A stretch of 64,000 nt of DNA from NCBI RefSeq assembly GCF_030247195.1, contig NC_080670.1, positions 163,194,080 to 163,258,079 of the forward strand. Direction: 5' to 3'. Below, piece after piece: positions 20,591 to 38,313 of this stretch. Made by a program: the position numbers and the translations under genes. Numbering within the stretch: the stretch's first letter is position 1; every line of letters begins with the position of its first letter. This stretch comes from Topomyia yanbarensis. Its lineage: Eukaryota > Arthropoda > Insecta > Diptera > Culicidae. The notes beneath the pieces are model-generated. The model was not told where the DNA came from and did not search any database. It was given only the letters and a program-made list of their open reading frames with translations.

Positions 20591-23500
20591 AAACCCGTTT
20601 TCTGAGTTGGTTTTGTAATTTTTTTGTCCTGCTCGGGATGCTTTCGAACATTTTTTCCGCTCTTAAAAAAAACATATGTATTTAAACATATACCAAAAAT
20701 AAACCCCCCCCCCCCCTTCAAAAAATTTTCTTGCTACGCCCCTGCTATTCAGTAATCTCTAGTTAATTGAATGAGGTTAAAACGTAAATCAGAAAATGTG
20801 AAAAATATTAGTCGAAATAAAAAATTTAAAATGGGTAATAAAAACAGGTGATAAAAGACGCGGACGAAAAAAGCTGACCACCGCACGAATCCAAGAATTT
20901 CCTGAACTAGACAGGTAGTGGCAAATCTATAGTAAAACTTTATTGAATAAATTGCCTACAATGCTTAGTCGACGATCTGACAAGGTCTGTTGGAACAAAT
21001 GAGTGTTTCTGAAATAATAAGGCATATTCAAAGTAAGCTGACGATTGGTCACTTTTGGCAACCGCTTCCAATTCGTATTACTCACATATAAAGTGCAAAT
21101 ATTATGTACGAAGGTCATTCCTAACAATTTCTTGTGAAAAAAGGGTAATTCTAACGTTATTTTGAAAATATTCAGGTAAAACGTAAAATGGCCAAATGTT
21201 GGATTTATTCCAGGTTCCTAGCTCCAAATATTATTAATAACAATATAGTACACTCTTGCAAATCTCATACGAATCATAGAAGACACAAAACGTACGCCCT
21301 CTCGTGACGGAAAAGCATTCTTATCAATCATTTTTAGCTTTCCTGCGTTTAGCGTGTACTGTGAAATTAACTGTCAAAATGAAATCGATTGCAGGGATGC
21401 CAGGTGCACAGATTTTGTTTTCCACAGATTTTTAATGTGCTGCACAAGTTTTTAAAACTGCACAGAATTCCACAGTTTTCTGTTATTATAGCGCACTTCC
21501 CACCAACCTGGACTCTGCACTTCCAAAGTGCGACAAGTCAAACTGCTTCTGAAAACTGCGAGCTGTCAAAAACCATAGACTTATCCAGCTGCGTGCCGTT
21601 TTGACGTTTGAATTGGGAGGAAAACAAATCGTTTACACGGCAAATGGGAAGAAAACAAGAGTGATTTTCTCAATATCTCCGCAATAATCGTGGTCATGCT
21701 TGACGGTTCTATTTGAATTGACGGTTGCAGCATATTTCTTTCAAATACATGGAACCAAATGATCTGTCGGACTTTCATTTACTTCTATCTCATATGCAAC
21801 GTTAAATTCGTCTTCGAAACAGATGCTATTCTCATCTTTCATAAGATGAACATCATTGGTTGCACATTCGGGTGCAGAAAGTGTTTCTGACTGGGAAAAA
21901 GAGATGAGTGAATATGGAGATATAACCCAAGATTCAAATTTTTTATGCAAATTCGTGAAATCAATATGAATTAACGCTTATGATTTATTTTGTGGATTAA
22001 GAAAATCTGAATCCCGGAAATGTAGGGAGCCAGGCTTTGCAATTCTCACTCACTCACGCGAGAAGAAGCTTATCTGATGTCAAACCTTTCCGAGATAAGA
22101 TGAATCGCAAAATTCTTCGTGTCCGCAAATAGCGTTAGAATAATTTTCCGGATAAAATTTATTTGATTTTTTCCTTCTCACCGGAGAAGGTGATAATATT
22201 TTAATTTCGTGAAAATCAAAAAAGCATCAAAATATACCACTTAATTTCCAAGAAAAGCGGTAAAGAAGTACGATTGGCGATTCTACGTTGAAACCGCTCG
22301 CAGATAGCGCTGGAAGGAAAGTGTTGCTGATTTTATTTTGTTCTGTCATAGTGCATATATTTTCTGTAAACATTGGTAAAAAATGACTTTTAAACACCAA
22401 ACTACCGATCAATTTGTTGATAATTGTTTATGAAAATGGAGGAAAATCATCATTTTATCAGATGATGAGTAAACATCTTGCGAAAAGAGTGTAAAACATA
22501 GTGGTTTCTAATATTATTCGCAGAGCTATATGCGCGCTGTTTCGAAATGTAATTTGTTGAGCACCGTAGCCGCCGCAACAGCATTTCCCGTTCGTCCTAA
22601 GTTAAGCTAAACCTTCATGAGATGGTGTAAATTCATGAAACTCTCCAGATCACGCGAGGAAAGAATATATCCGGCTAATAGGAAAGTGTCAGCTTTGTAT
22701 CATGCACAGCCGATCCTTCTCTCCGATAGTCTTCACTGAATCTCCTACGTAGTTCAAAATATAAAGGAGTTTGACATTGGTGCTGATTGGGTCTCGGTTT
22801 CGAGTTGGAACTTTATTTATGGAACGATCGTTTATCGAACGATTTTTTATAACCACAATAATACCCCGATTACATTTCGAAGAAATGTATGAGTCAAATA
22901 GTTGCAAATGGCTGTACTTTCAGAATAATTGCAAATAAAACTAAATTTCTTACTCGTTTCATTCATATTTTGGCAGTGGTTAGCTTTTTCCGAGAAGATC
23001 ATGAAGATTTTGTTGTAAGCTACGACTCACTTACGGGTGAAAAAAAAGCAAATTGTATCACTTTGCCAGTTCATGAGCTGAATCATAGGTGTCGCATGAC
23101 TAATTTTGGTTTTGCCGCAAATCGCCAATAGACTTATATTTTCGTGTTTTGTAATAGCGACAGCAAGATAGTGAGCGCAAAAAGGATACCGAGATAAACT
23201 CATTCGCTCATTCTCCGGCGGTTTTATTTATCCGGAGAAATAACGTGTTGTATTTATCCGGAGAAGTTGTGTGAGTGCCAATAACTTTTCGTGTGAAAAT
23301 GTGAGTTTTTATTTGTCGCAGTAGCAAATTATCCAGGCGCATTTACTTATACGAGTGATAAATGCAATGTTAATTCAGTTGGATTCTCTATGATAAATGG
23401 TTTTCTACTTTAAATTACCTATATACAGCATTTATTCGAAAGAATGACAAAGATGACGGGGCATTTCTGGAGCTGGAACAACTAGATACCGCACATTTCG

Positions 23501-25250
23501 GTCTATCCATCACTTTTCTTAAACTTCGTACAAAAATGAATTTAACCAACTTTCAATATTTTGCATTTATGACACGTTATACAAAAAATTGCGGATGTAG
23601 CACCAGTAATCATACCAACCAGTAAAGACAATTTGAACGACTACACTAAAATTCAGACCTTACTACAAATCGTGTACACTTTGCGTAATCTTTTGAAAGA
23701 GCTTGTTTCAATATTGTAGAGAAGAGTTATTTTTAACGTTGTCGATACAATGACCGGTTTGGCAGCACTTCTTGACAGTTGGTTTGGCTTGTACGAAAAG
23801 TCTCTGGGTGAAATGTGTGTATTTTGCATTAATAGGTTTGTTACAGTACACGGAAGTCACTCCGGAGTAAACAGGAGCAAAAAATACTTGCTCCTTTTTA
23901 CACCGGTTTGCTACCAGAAGAAAAAAGAAAAAAGAGAGTATAGGAACGATTTTCTTCGAAGTACTTCCAGTTTCTCCTGGTACTGGAACAAAGCTATTAT
24001 TTTCTTTATTTCCTAAGAGAAGAGAAGACAATTGAAGAATCAAAGCAAAACTAAAACGTGTTGTGAGACACCTGTCTGTCAGGCCTGCAATTACAAAAAG
24101 GATGATGGGTTAATTTTTATAAAGGAAGTGAATTTCTAAACGATATTCTTATAGGTAAATAAAAATTATTTTGATATGGAATATAAAAGTGATGGTAAGA
24201 AATTACCATTATTTTATTGCGCAATTTGGTAAAGGTATAGTTCATTAAGTTTTGAAGTATTGCAAAACCTACTCTGAATTATAAAAGGTTATGTTATTTT
24301 TGTCATATTGCGACCATGAACGTCCTGCATTACGTCAGAGAATCCATCCGTCCAATAAAGGAAGGATATGCGGTTTTCGCATCTCTTTTCTTACTTGCAA
24401 TAATATCCGCCGAAGTAAAATGAGCTAAACATATAATTTCGGCGCTTACTGGAGAAGTGCAAGAGCTGCTTTCATTTATGAAACACTGGATAAGGAATTT
24501 TCAAAAAGATGGTAAAATTTCCGGATGCACCAAAATAGCTCAGGCACGCGTGAACAACACATTTTTTCTTTTCTGAAAAATAACCAATGTCAGCGGTTAT
24601 TAAAACAAAAAATCTTTAAGTAACGTCAGATTTTTTGATAGATTTCTATAACTTACCTAACGTTTTTCTTGCCGTTTTGGATTCCGTGTTGAAGATATTA
24701 GAGGTTTCGTAAATACCAAAAAAATTCACCGTAGTTTGACGGATGTCAAATTTCCCATCATCATTTTTACATACTTGCCATCTGTGAGTCAATCACGCTT
24801 TGATTCGCCGATCGCGTAGCCAATTTGATCTAGTCCTAACCTCAATTTTGAACCAGCTTCTGATTGGTCGTTTTGACAATCATGAGCGTTTATTATATTT
24901 ACCAACGGGATGGAAAACAGTGGTGCTGAATCTATTCTGGATACTTTTCATACACATCAACATTTCATGCAAATTGAATAAAAGTCCTGAATGACGATAT
25001 GGTTACGTCTACTCTTAAGAGAGACACGAATAAAAATTAAATTAATTTTTTAAAGGCAGCTTATGCATTGTAAATTGTTGGTTGAGGTGCGATTTTCGAG
25101 GTACAATTATTTTCAGCAATTGCGAAAAGCATACAAAAGGAATATGGCAATGATGAACGCTTGTTGTCTTTAGATTTACTGCCGGGCCTAGTTGGGAAAA
25201 TTAAGAAGAGCAAGAAGCCTGTTGTCGTCTCTTCTCTTATGGCGATTTCG
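20591..25250. other. No gene recognised
   Basis: AT-rich, apart from a poly-C run near 20705-20717 and a 70-bp block at 21573-21640 shared with 42252-42328. Around 22190-23280 the word CCGGAGAA recurs four times. A 36-codon frame at 24316-24423 has a hydrophobic run but no identified family. Confidence 0.4.
21573..21640 (+). repeat. Dispersed repeat, copy 1
   Basis: GACTTATCCAG, then GTGCCGTTTTGACGTTTGAA, TTGGGAGGAAAACAAATCGT and TTACACG. Nearly identical to 42252-42328, so a transposon family fragment. Confidence 0.6.
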
Positions 25251-25259
25251 CTTGAACCT

Positions 25260-25341
25260 GAAACTGAGTCAGGTTCTAACCCCAACTGCTGTCAGTTCAT
25301 ACATTTTGACAGCAGTTGGGGCTAGGAACTGACTCAGTTTC
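25260..25341. repeat. 35-bp-arm palindrome
   Basis: Arms 25260-25294 and 25307-25341 pair with a few mismatches (CCCCAACTGCTGTCA with TGACAGCAGTTGGGG at the core) around a 12-base spacer. Non-coding. Confidence 0.8.
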
Positions 25342-25424
25342 GCTTCAAACGAAAACCACATTAGTTTATTTCTACAAAACAATCTGGAGAATGACGTCAT
25401 GTGTTTTTTCCTAAGACTTTTCTA

Positions 25425-25592
25425 CACGGTAAAATAAAACAACCTCCAGAATAAGTTATGTTAACTTACTTTTGAGTTGTGCGTCGCATTCGCACTTATT
25501 AGTGTTGTCAAAAATAAGACGAGAGATTCGACTCAGTCGAGGTCTTCCGTGGAGGAAGGTACTTTTGAGTTGTTTGGGGTATACTCTAAACT
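25425..25592 (+). repeat. Truncated copy of MITE 35890-36258
   Basis: CACGGTAAAATAAAACAACC, GCACTTATTAGTGTTGTCAA and AGGTACTTTTGAGTTGTTTG match the first half of the element at 35890. The second half is absent. Confidence 0.65.
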
Positions 25593-26476
25593 TTTTTTTG
25601 CGTGTATTGTTAATTTAAAATATTTGCTAGCTCCGAATGCTATAATATCCGGTTTGAAAATTCCTATGATATCCGGTTCTTTTACAATAAACTGCATTAA
25701 CATCTGGCAGAAAGAAAAAAGTTATGGTCAATTGATCGTCGATTTTGGTGAATCGGAGAGGGCTTGGTAGTTTGAAGGTTGATCAATAATCTGTCATTGT
25801 CAAAAGTAGGGACTTCTCAGTTCCAGGAACATTCGCGACGACAGCTTTGCAGCTCTTGCCAAATATGTAATATCCGCCAGAAATTACTTTTGATCAAATA
25901 TTCCCAGCTGGGAACCACTATGTGCCAGCCGTTTAAATTATTTACAGCTAATGAATCTTCGAAGAATTCCACTCAAACATAAAAGTAGTCCGCGTAAGAT
26001 ATTTTATGTTTTATTTCGCAATAGACTTTCTTTAATATACAACACTTGTATCTCTGTTTCATTCAGTAGCATAATTCACATCACATTCGCCTTAGATATT
26101 TTATTTTTAATTATTCATTACAATTATCTGTATGCCTGTATATTCAGCTTAACCGGATTTTAGAGAAACATTGTAACTAATTTATTGGATAACATGTTTC
26201 TGTTCTGCTCTCTGTACAACCGTCCTGCTCAGTCCAATTTCGTTATAAATATTAGTTGTTTCAATACTTTTGTTGTTAGATGGTATGCCTTTCGCTAGCC
26301 GAGTGGTATTGTTCTAAATTTCTTCTAACTGCTAGTTGTTTTAATTTTTTGAATTTTTATAGCTACTATTAGACAGGGAAGCAAGTTTTTTCAGTACAAA
26401 AAATAGCTAACTTTCGATTCAATGTTCGCCTATTTTACCCCGTCTAAGCTGATTCTCATTTGTACAAAATTATATG
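25593..26476. other. No gene recognised
   Basis: AT-rich, no motif-bearing frame. It lies downstream of the minus-strand host gene's probable poly(A) site. Confidence 0.4.
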
Positions 26477-26961
26477 TTTATTTTGGTTAAAAAATGCGCG
26501 TCTCCATAAATTTCATGGCAGTACACACCCCTATATTCATTTCCCATTTTCATTTTCGATCACGTATCGTCCATTCTTTTTCCCCATTTGGGCCATCGAT
26601 TGGCATATTTTCGTCTATGAACACCACTATCACGACCATAAACACACAAACGCTGCTCGTATTTCTTCCATCAGTGTGCATATTTCTTTCCATATCTATT
26701 AGGGATAGCGAGGAGTAGGATTGCGGGGGGAGAAGCATTGAAAGCACTTGAACTGAACCTGAAACTGTACAACATTGATCCCCCGTAGCCTCCAAACCCT
26801 CAGATTTCGTCGTTCTGTGTTTTTCTTCAGCCGTTGAATCCCCTAGAATCATATAACACTACCTCTACCGAGGACTTGAGTCCAGGATTCCCACACCGTG
26901 TCACCAAGCAGCAGCAGCCGAGTTCGAAACCAACTCGCAGCATCAGTTGGTTCCGGGTGTT
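26477..26961 (-). other. Probable 3' UTR of minus-strand host gene
   Basis: On the minus strand the sequence following the stop at 26962-26964 runs about 480 bases to an AATAAA at 26482-26477. This is the first such hexamer noted after the stop. Inference only. Confidence 0.4.
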
Positions 26962-27170
26962 TCAAATTGTGAAGATGGTTGCAGTGATAAGGGAAACTAG
27001 CACGACTACGACGACGACGACCACCAAATTGGGGCCGCCTTGGCCGGTGTCTAGAAGTTTGCTGGACGTGCCAGTAAGCCACCAGCAGCTCGCCAGTTGT
27101 AGCATCCATTTCGCTACCGGGATCCGTGGCCAGAGCGAGTAGTGGCGGTGGGACGATGCGGCGGATGATA
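26962..27170 (-). CDS. Terminal exon of host gene, hydrophobic C-terminus
   Basis: On the minus strand a strong acceptor (CTGATTTTTTTTCTCCCTCAG, plus coordinates 27191-27171) precedes an open exon ending at TGA 26964-26962. It starts two bases into a codon and reads SSAASSHRHYSLWPRIPVAK, continuing to a C-terminal NLVVVVVVVVLVSLITATIF hydrophobic run that ends two residues later. A short basic/polar segment followed by a terminal hydrophobic tail suggests a GPI-attachment signal or a single membrane anchor. Phase fits the exon at 39394-39532, which ends one base into a codon. Together they look like the 3' end of a secreted or membrane-bound protein gene. Beat-family Ig proteins end this way, but I cannot prove that assignment. 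Confidence 0.6.
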
Positions 27171-27379
27171 CTGAGGGAGAAAAAAAAATCAGAAAAAAAG
27201 GAAAATTGGTTACCTTTAATACGTTTCGTTGCACTGCTGCTGAAGCTAGAATTTATTTTGATAGGAAAAAAGCGGATTATTGGATGCTGGAAACGGCGCT
27301 CCAGTGGCAATGTGAGAAATAGTTCTGGAACAGAATTTTCGCTCATGCTGGACACCCTGTAGGACACGTGTACAGATGT

Positions 27380-28090
27380 AATACATAGAATTGATGATCA
27401 ACACAGCAGGGTCGAGTGGTTCCTAAGCAATTCTGACTCGGTATTGGAAGTGGTGCAACATAATGGCTAGTGAGGATTCGTTCTAAAATCGTTTTTCAAT
27501 TTCCCATTAGGGACATTTTTAAATTGGGCGGTACAATTGCTTTACTCTAACCAATGCTGAGATCTGAAATATAATGGTTTCAAATCGCGCCGTAAGCGTA
27601 TGAATAGGAATTATGTTCAGAACAAAGTTTTGAAAATACATCCATCACATATAGCTTCAAGAAAGCTCCAATCGGCGTAACGTTACTAGCTACCTTGAGG
27701 GTAAATCATATATCTGGATCCATCATAAGTTGAAATAGCTGTTTTTAAACCATTAAAACAAGTCTTGGAGAAACACTTTTCTAGGACCGCCCACCCCATA
27801 CACACACACTAAGGTTGGCGAAAGGAAAATGTATCATAGCCACTAATCATCAGAGCTTACGACATCATTAATTTTAATGACTATCGTAAAACAATTTTGT
27901 TTACGAATTTTATTACTTCCGCAAAACCATCATCATGGGCATTAGCGAAGCTAGGCGGCAGAGTATTGAAAGTCATTTGTAATCTTTTATGTTTTTTTTT
28001 GCATGAATTAAACTGAGAGATGTGTCAAAAAAGGTGTAGTAAAGTTGTTATTATAAGCATTCGCGTTTGATTGGTCAAGATAAATGAGGG
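27380..28090. other. No gene recognised
   Basis: AT-rich sequence between the host exon and the LINE. No motif-bearing frame. Confidence 0.4.
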
Positions 28091-28379
28091 TAGATTCGTT
28101 TTCGAGCTCTCCATCGAGACAGAGGTTGTTTTTTCTAGTCCGTAGTGCTGTGTGAGGCGATAAAGAATAGAGTTAATCCGCATTCAAGGTTATTTTGCCA
28201 GTTCGGTTCGGTCCTCAGTCTTTTGTTCGCGTGTGAGGATTAAACAATAGCCAGCTGTATAAGCTGGATCGGTTCGTCGTTGGACACCAGTTTAAAGCTA
28301 AGTGGTTTTTGTCTTTTGTAACACATTTATTGCTTTCTTCCGTCTGCGCGGACGTTGACCCCGTGCGTTGACGTTTTCT

Positions 28380-29692
28380 ATGGTTCCCTCTCCGGATGGT
28401 CAAATGGAAGTTGAATCGGGTTCAACTTCTAAGGCTCCCCCCCCGGCCCAAATGCTATCCAGAACTCTCAACTGGTCCATTTGTGGTCTTCTTTCGGCCC
28501 AAGACTAAATCACTGAATCTTCTTCAGATTTCTAGAGACCTGACGGAACGGTTCTCGGCTGTGACAGAAATTTCAAAGGTCCGCTCGGACAAGATAAGGG
28601 TGTTGCTAGCCAACTGAAAGCAGGAAAACGATATTGCTTGCTGTGAGCACTTTACGCGGGATTATAACGTGTATATTCCAGCTGTAAAAGTACAATCCGA
28701 AGGCGTCGTAACCGATGAGAGTTTGACGTGCGAGGATCTGCTGAAGTACGGGGTTGGCCGTTTCAGAGACCGCTTACTTCAGCCAGTGAAAATACTTGAG
28801 TGCAAACGTTTTCACTCAGTAGTAGTTGCGGGGGATGGTTCAAAAACGTACCCCCAATCAAACTCTTATCGGGTGACCTACGCTGGTACCGCTTTGCCAA
28901 ATTTCGTCCTCTTGCACAAGGTTCGTCTGCATGTGCGTCTGTTTGTGCCGCGGGTCATGAATTGCACAAAGTGTAAACAACTGGGTCACACAGCCACCCA
29001 TTGTAGCAATAAGGGCCGCTGTGGAAAATGCGGGGAGAATCATATAGATGATTCGTGCAGTAAGCAAGCCGAAAAGTGTCCTTACTGTGCGGAGAGTCTG
29101 CATGATATCTCGGCATGTCCCGCGTACAAACTACGCGGGGATAAACTGAAACGTTCTCTTGCGGGACGATCCAAACATTCTTTCGCAGAAATGTTAAAGA
29201 ATGCTACGCCACCATCCTCAGCAAATATCTATACTCACTTGCCTCCTGACGAGGGCGAGGCTGGTAACCCACAAGAGGGAACATCTACTAGGGTGCCTAG
29301 AATTTATAGGAAGAGGAGGAACATTTCCTCTCGTAAAGTTCCTTGTAAAGGCCAGAAGGTGTCCCTTGACGGGGCTCCGAAAGTGACATCTATTGGAAGT
29401 GTTGCAACCAAACCGAAGCAATTAGCTCCTGGTCTCGGAGGATTAAGCTCAGAGAAGGAGCTCCCAGCACTTCCAGGAACATCAAAAATCCCAAGTGTTG
29501 CTTTGTTTCAGTTCGAGAGTAATCACAGCACTGGAATTATAAAACTCTCGGACATAGTGGACTGGATAATAAAAACTTTCAATATTACTGATCCTATTAA
29601 AAGTCTTATGTTAGCTTTTCTCCTTACAGTGAGAACAATTTTGAAGCAGTTGACTACTAAATGGTCCCTCCTCTCAGCGATTGTATCCTTCG

Positions 29693-29700
<8 letters not shown>
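28380..29700 (+). pseudogene. LINE ORF1, gag-like zinc-knuckle protein
   Basis: ATG 28380 starts MVPSPDGQMEVESGSTSK; an 8-C run at 28437-28444 shifts frame, and the rest is in the frame ending at TAA 29698-29700. A TGA at 28615-28617 is a second lesion. Three Cys/His knuckles lie about residues 100-150 of the 28669 frame: CTKCKQLGHTATHC, CGKCGENHIDDSC and CPYCAESLHDISAC. The preceding AVKVQSEGVVTDESLTCEDL region is typical of ORF1 in this LINE group. The protein would coat LINE RNA. The ORF2 ATG at 29693 overlaps the ORF1 stop (ATGGCTAA), as in families using coupled termination and reinitiation. Confidence 0.8.
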
Positions 29701-35066
<5,366 letters not shown>

Positions 35067-35164
35067 ATTAGAGTTTGAACGTCCGATTTTCTCGCTATAG
35101 TTGAGTTTCCAGCACTTCTTGAGTCAACGGCTACGGACGGTTCTGATTTTAGGAAAACTTCCTT

Positions 35165-35860
35165 CTAGGACGATAGCATCCTTGTAGGCATATGTTCGGT
35201 TATTGAAGGTTCCACAACCTTTGACTGCGACGTAGCGCTAGTTGAATTTGAGGTATCCATCAGTCTGTTCATGTTGCTTTCACATACATTCGTAGGACTT
35301 AATTTAACATCGATTACAGATTTTCGAATTGCAGTGGGAGTCAGAGAAGCTGTTAATCGTGAATCCGCGGACATTTTTGACATTGTATAGTCAGTTGTTT
35401 GTTGTTGTGTTGCCTCCTGGTTCAACACGAGTACAGAACTCTGCAGGGTGTTTGATTTTTCTACAAGATGTTTGCGTGTAGCTGTAGGAGTAGAAAGCTG
35501 TTTAGTCTAAGGAGTAGTTAACAGTGACTCCGTAGATAATTTCGATACTGCAGTCGAAGGTTTTCCTTGCTGTATTGTTTCCTGGTTCAACACGAGCACA
35601 GAACTTTTCAGAATGTCTTATTTTTGCACAATATTTTCTCGTGTAGCTGTAGGAGTAGAAGATTGTTCCTGTTTAGTCTGAGGAGTAGTTAACTGTAAAT
35701 TCGTAGATAAATTTGACGCTGTAACCAAAGGTTTTCGTTGTTGTATTGACTCCTGATTCAACACGAGTGTAGAACTCAGCAGGGCGGTTGTCTCTTATTC
35801 AATATCTTTACGTATAGCTGTACGAGTTTAAGACTGTTCCTGTTTATTAGCGTTAAGATC
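35165..35860 (-). pseudogene. Decayed Ser/Thr/Gln-rich tandem-repeat coding region
   Basis: On the minus strand three to four units of about 165-171 nt are visible, marked by VLNQE.(T/I)QQ at plus positions near 35416, 35581 and 35752. Each continues like VSKLSTESLLTTP, TKQ, STPTATR. The last frame (35428-35165) is open to a TAG. Earlier units contain stops (for example after NIVQK and in LLTTP*TKQ). The repeat length is near a multiple of 3, so it evolved as protein. I do not recognise the family; low-complexity Ser/Thr-rich secreted proteins are possible. Confidence 0.45.
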
Positions 35861-35889
35861 TTTTGAAAATTCGATCGAAGATGTATGTA

Positions 35890-36258
35890 CACGGAAAAAT
35901 AAAACAACCCGCAGAATAAGTTCTTTTAACTTAAATTTAGGTAGTTTTGAGTCTTGCGTCGCTTTCGCACTTATTAGTGTTGTCAAAAACAAAGAGAGAG
36001 ATTCGACTTAGTCGAGGCCTTCCATGGAATAAGGTACTTTTGAGTTGTTTGAGGTATGCTCAAAATTAGGTAGATTCAACTTAAATTTAGGAATATTTAA
36101 CTCGAGGTTGAGTATAAAAAATATGTCAATGAGTTGTGATTTTTGCCGTGGTTACAGGGAAACTAACTTTAACACGGTTTACCTAATTTTACCTTATTCC
36201 ACGATACCCCGAGATTGAGTCAAAAGATCTCAACTTTTGGTAGTTTTTCATATCCGTG
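35890..36258. mobile_element. MITE-like element with CACGGA termini
   Basis: Ends CACGGAAAAAT and TTTTCATATCCGTG are imperfect inverted repeats. Contains TTAACTTAAATTTAGG and GAGTTGAGT words. A half-length relative is at 25425-25592. No coding frame. Confidence 0.6.
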
Positions 36259-36312
36259 CATGTTTTTATATGGAGTTTTCCACGTGGTATCATTCGGTTT
36301 AACTACATCAAC

Positions 36313-37092
36313 ACATCGTCGCTGTTGTGCTATCTTATGACAAACGCCATTTTGGGGTAAACTGAGTTAGATATGCCACATTACTTGTTTGAAAAATCTC
36401 TACAAAGTTGCGTTTTCAGAATTTAGAAATTCTACTTGGTTACTTAGATATAGCTAGAAACATGATGAAAAATTGGGAGTTTTTTGCTTCAAATCACTAT
36501 ATCTAGGGATTGGCTCAAGTTATATTGAAGTTTCAGACGGTTTTATGTGTGAAAATGTCTGAGGAACACAATGGCATAAACATTTTCGAAGGAAAATTAT
36601 ACGAGTTGTGAGAAAAACACAGTTTTAGTTTTGAACTGGAAATAAAAGATATTTGGCAACACTGTAATCAAGAATAACCATTTTTTCTAGATTCCCTGAC
36701 TCATTTCCTTTAAAATGCATTTCACCGAATGTTTATAGACCATATGAACCCAAAGATATGAATAAAAGTTAAAAAGTGATGATTTTTTTCTATGGAAAAT
36801 TTTCCATGCACGATTATGACACGTCATACAAATTTTGTCATCAATACACGCCTATGACACGTGTGAGTGCGATTTTTGTTTACATTCATAGTAAAAACTC
36901 TCAACATAGTCAACCGATCTTCGTAATATTTGAGAGATTAATGCAGAATAGATAGAAGCATCAATTGTCTTCTTTGGATTGTTTATACCATTTACAAGTT
37001 TCAAGATATTCAATCTCAAACTTTAAAAATCGTTTTTCTCGAAATGTGCTAAATGGCGCTTGTCATAAGATAGCACAACAGCGACGACATGT
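36313..37092. mobile_element. 780-bp element with 41-bp inverted repeats
   Basis: 36313-36353 and 37051-37092 share TCGTCGCTGTTGTGCTATCT followed by TATGACAA(A/G)CGCCATTT in opposite orientation with two or three mismatches. The interior is AT-rich and non-coding. Confidence 0.75.
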
Positions 37093-37291
37093 CGCCTCAG
37101 AAGACACTCTCAAACCTGAAGCAATATCACAAGTAGTTGTACTATTTCCACCGATCAGACCCACTTTCGTTACTAGTGATGATACATTTTTAGGGTGGTA
37201 GTACATCAACACAGTTGCGGAATTAGGCTACCTTTTTCAGAAAATAGAAATACTCCTAAGCTTTTCCCTAAAATTCAAATGGCAGTGTACA

Positions 37292-38307
37292 CTAGACTGC
37301 CCAGAAAAATAATGAATTTTTGAAAACTTAATCGGCCCACCCCTGAGTCGATTACTAGTCCCACCAGGAGTACTTGCACCAAATTTGAAGCAAATCGGAC
37401 AAGTCTAGCTACCTGACCAACGTGCCTGAAGTTTGTATGGGATTTTTCGACGTTCTACATGGAGAAACCTCACTAAATCGCATTTTTGCCGCTAGATGGC
37501 ACTGTATGCATCGTATTACCACTGTGAGTGAAAATAAGAAAGATAATTTAATTATCTACAACTTTGTTGAAGACTGCTAGTCAATCCGGCTTTGTTAAAA
37601 GAAGTTATTAAACTTTTAACGTAGTGATGTCTTAGTCAGTTTTCTATGGGGCCTAGCAGTGCATGGTTGTGTATCAGTACTCGATTTCCACGAACTAAAC
37701 ATTTTTGTGAAATAACCGTTAGATTTAGCTCAATAGTATGTTCAGAAGAGTTGTAGTAAATAATACGAGTCATGTTTTGGTTAGATAGTTTTAGTTCCAC
37801 ATTGTACCGCGTGAAGGGCGCCAGTACTAACTTTTCATAGAAGAGAGATAGAATATCGAAATGTTCGGAAGAATTATTGAAAAATGCCTGCTCTACAACT
37901 TCGTAGAAGACACCTAATATCTATCTCTTTCCGTTGAAAAGTTAGTGTTGGCGCCCTCTATGTGGTACAATGATGAACTAAAATTTTCTAAATTTAATTT
38001 TAATAACTTCTTTTAACAAAGCCGGATTGACTAGTAGTCTTCGACAAAGTTGTAGACAATTAAATTATCTTTCTTATTTTCACTTACAGTGATAATACGA
38101 TACATACAGCGCCACCTAGCGGCAAAAAGGCGAGTTAGTAGGGTTTCTCCAAGTAAATTGTCGAAAAATATCATACAAACTTCAGACACGTTGGTCCGGT
38201 AGCTGGACTTGTCTGATTCGCTTCAAATTTGGAACAAGTACCCCTTGTGGGACTAGGAATCGACACAGGGGTGGGCCGATAGGGGTCATTTTATTCTGCC
38301 ACTCTAG
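37292..38307. mobile_element. 1.0-kb foldback element
   Basis: Almost the whole element is one imperfect palindrome. Termini CTAGACTGCCCAG and CTGCCACTCTAG; arms of more than 330 bp include TAACAAAGCCGGATTGACTA(G). The centre again pairs (GGCGCCA.TACTAACTTTTC with GAAAAGTTAGTGTTGGCGCC). Flanked by a possible 6-bp target duplication TGTACA (37286-37291 and 38308-38313). No coding frame. Confidence 0.8.
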
Positions 38308-38313
38308 TGTACA

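Noticed and set aside
24316..24423. 36-codon frame with a hydrophobic segment, vaguely like the N-terminus of bacterial phosphatidylserine decarboxylase
   Set aside because: Too short, no downstream homology; probably coincidence.
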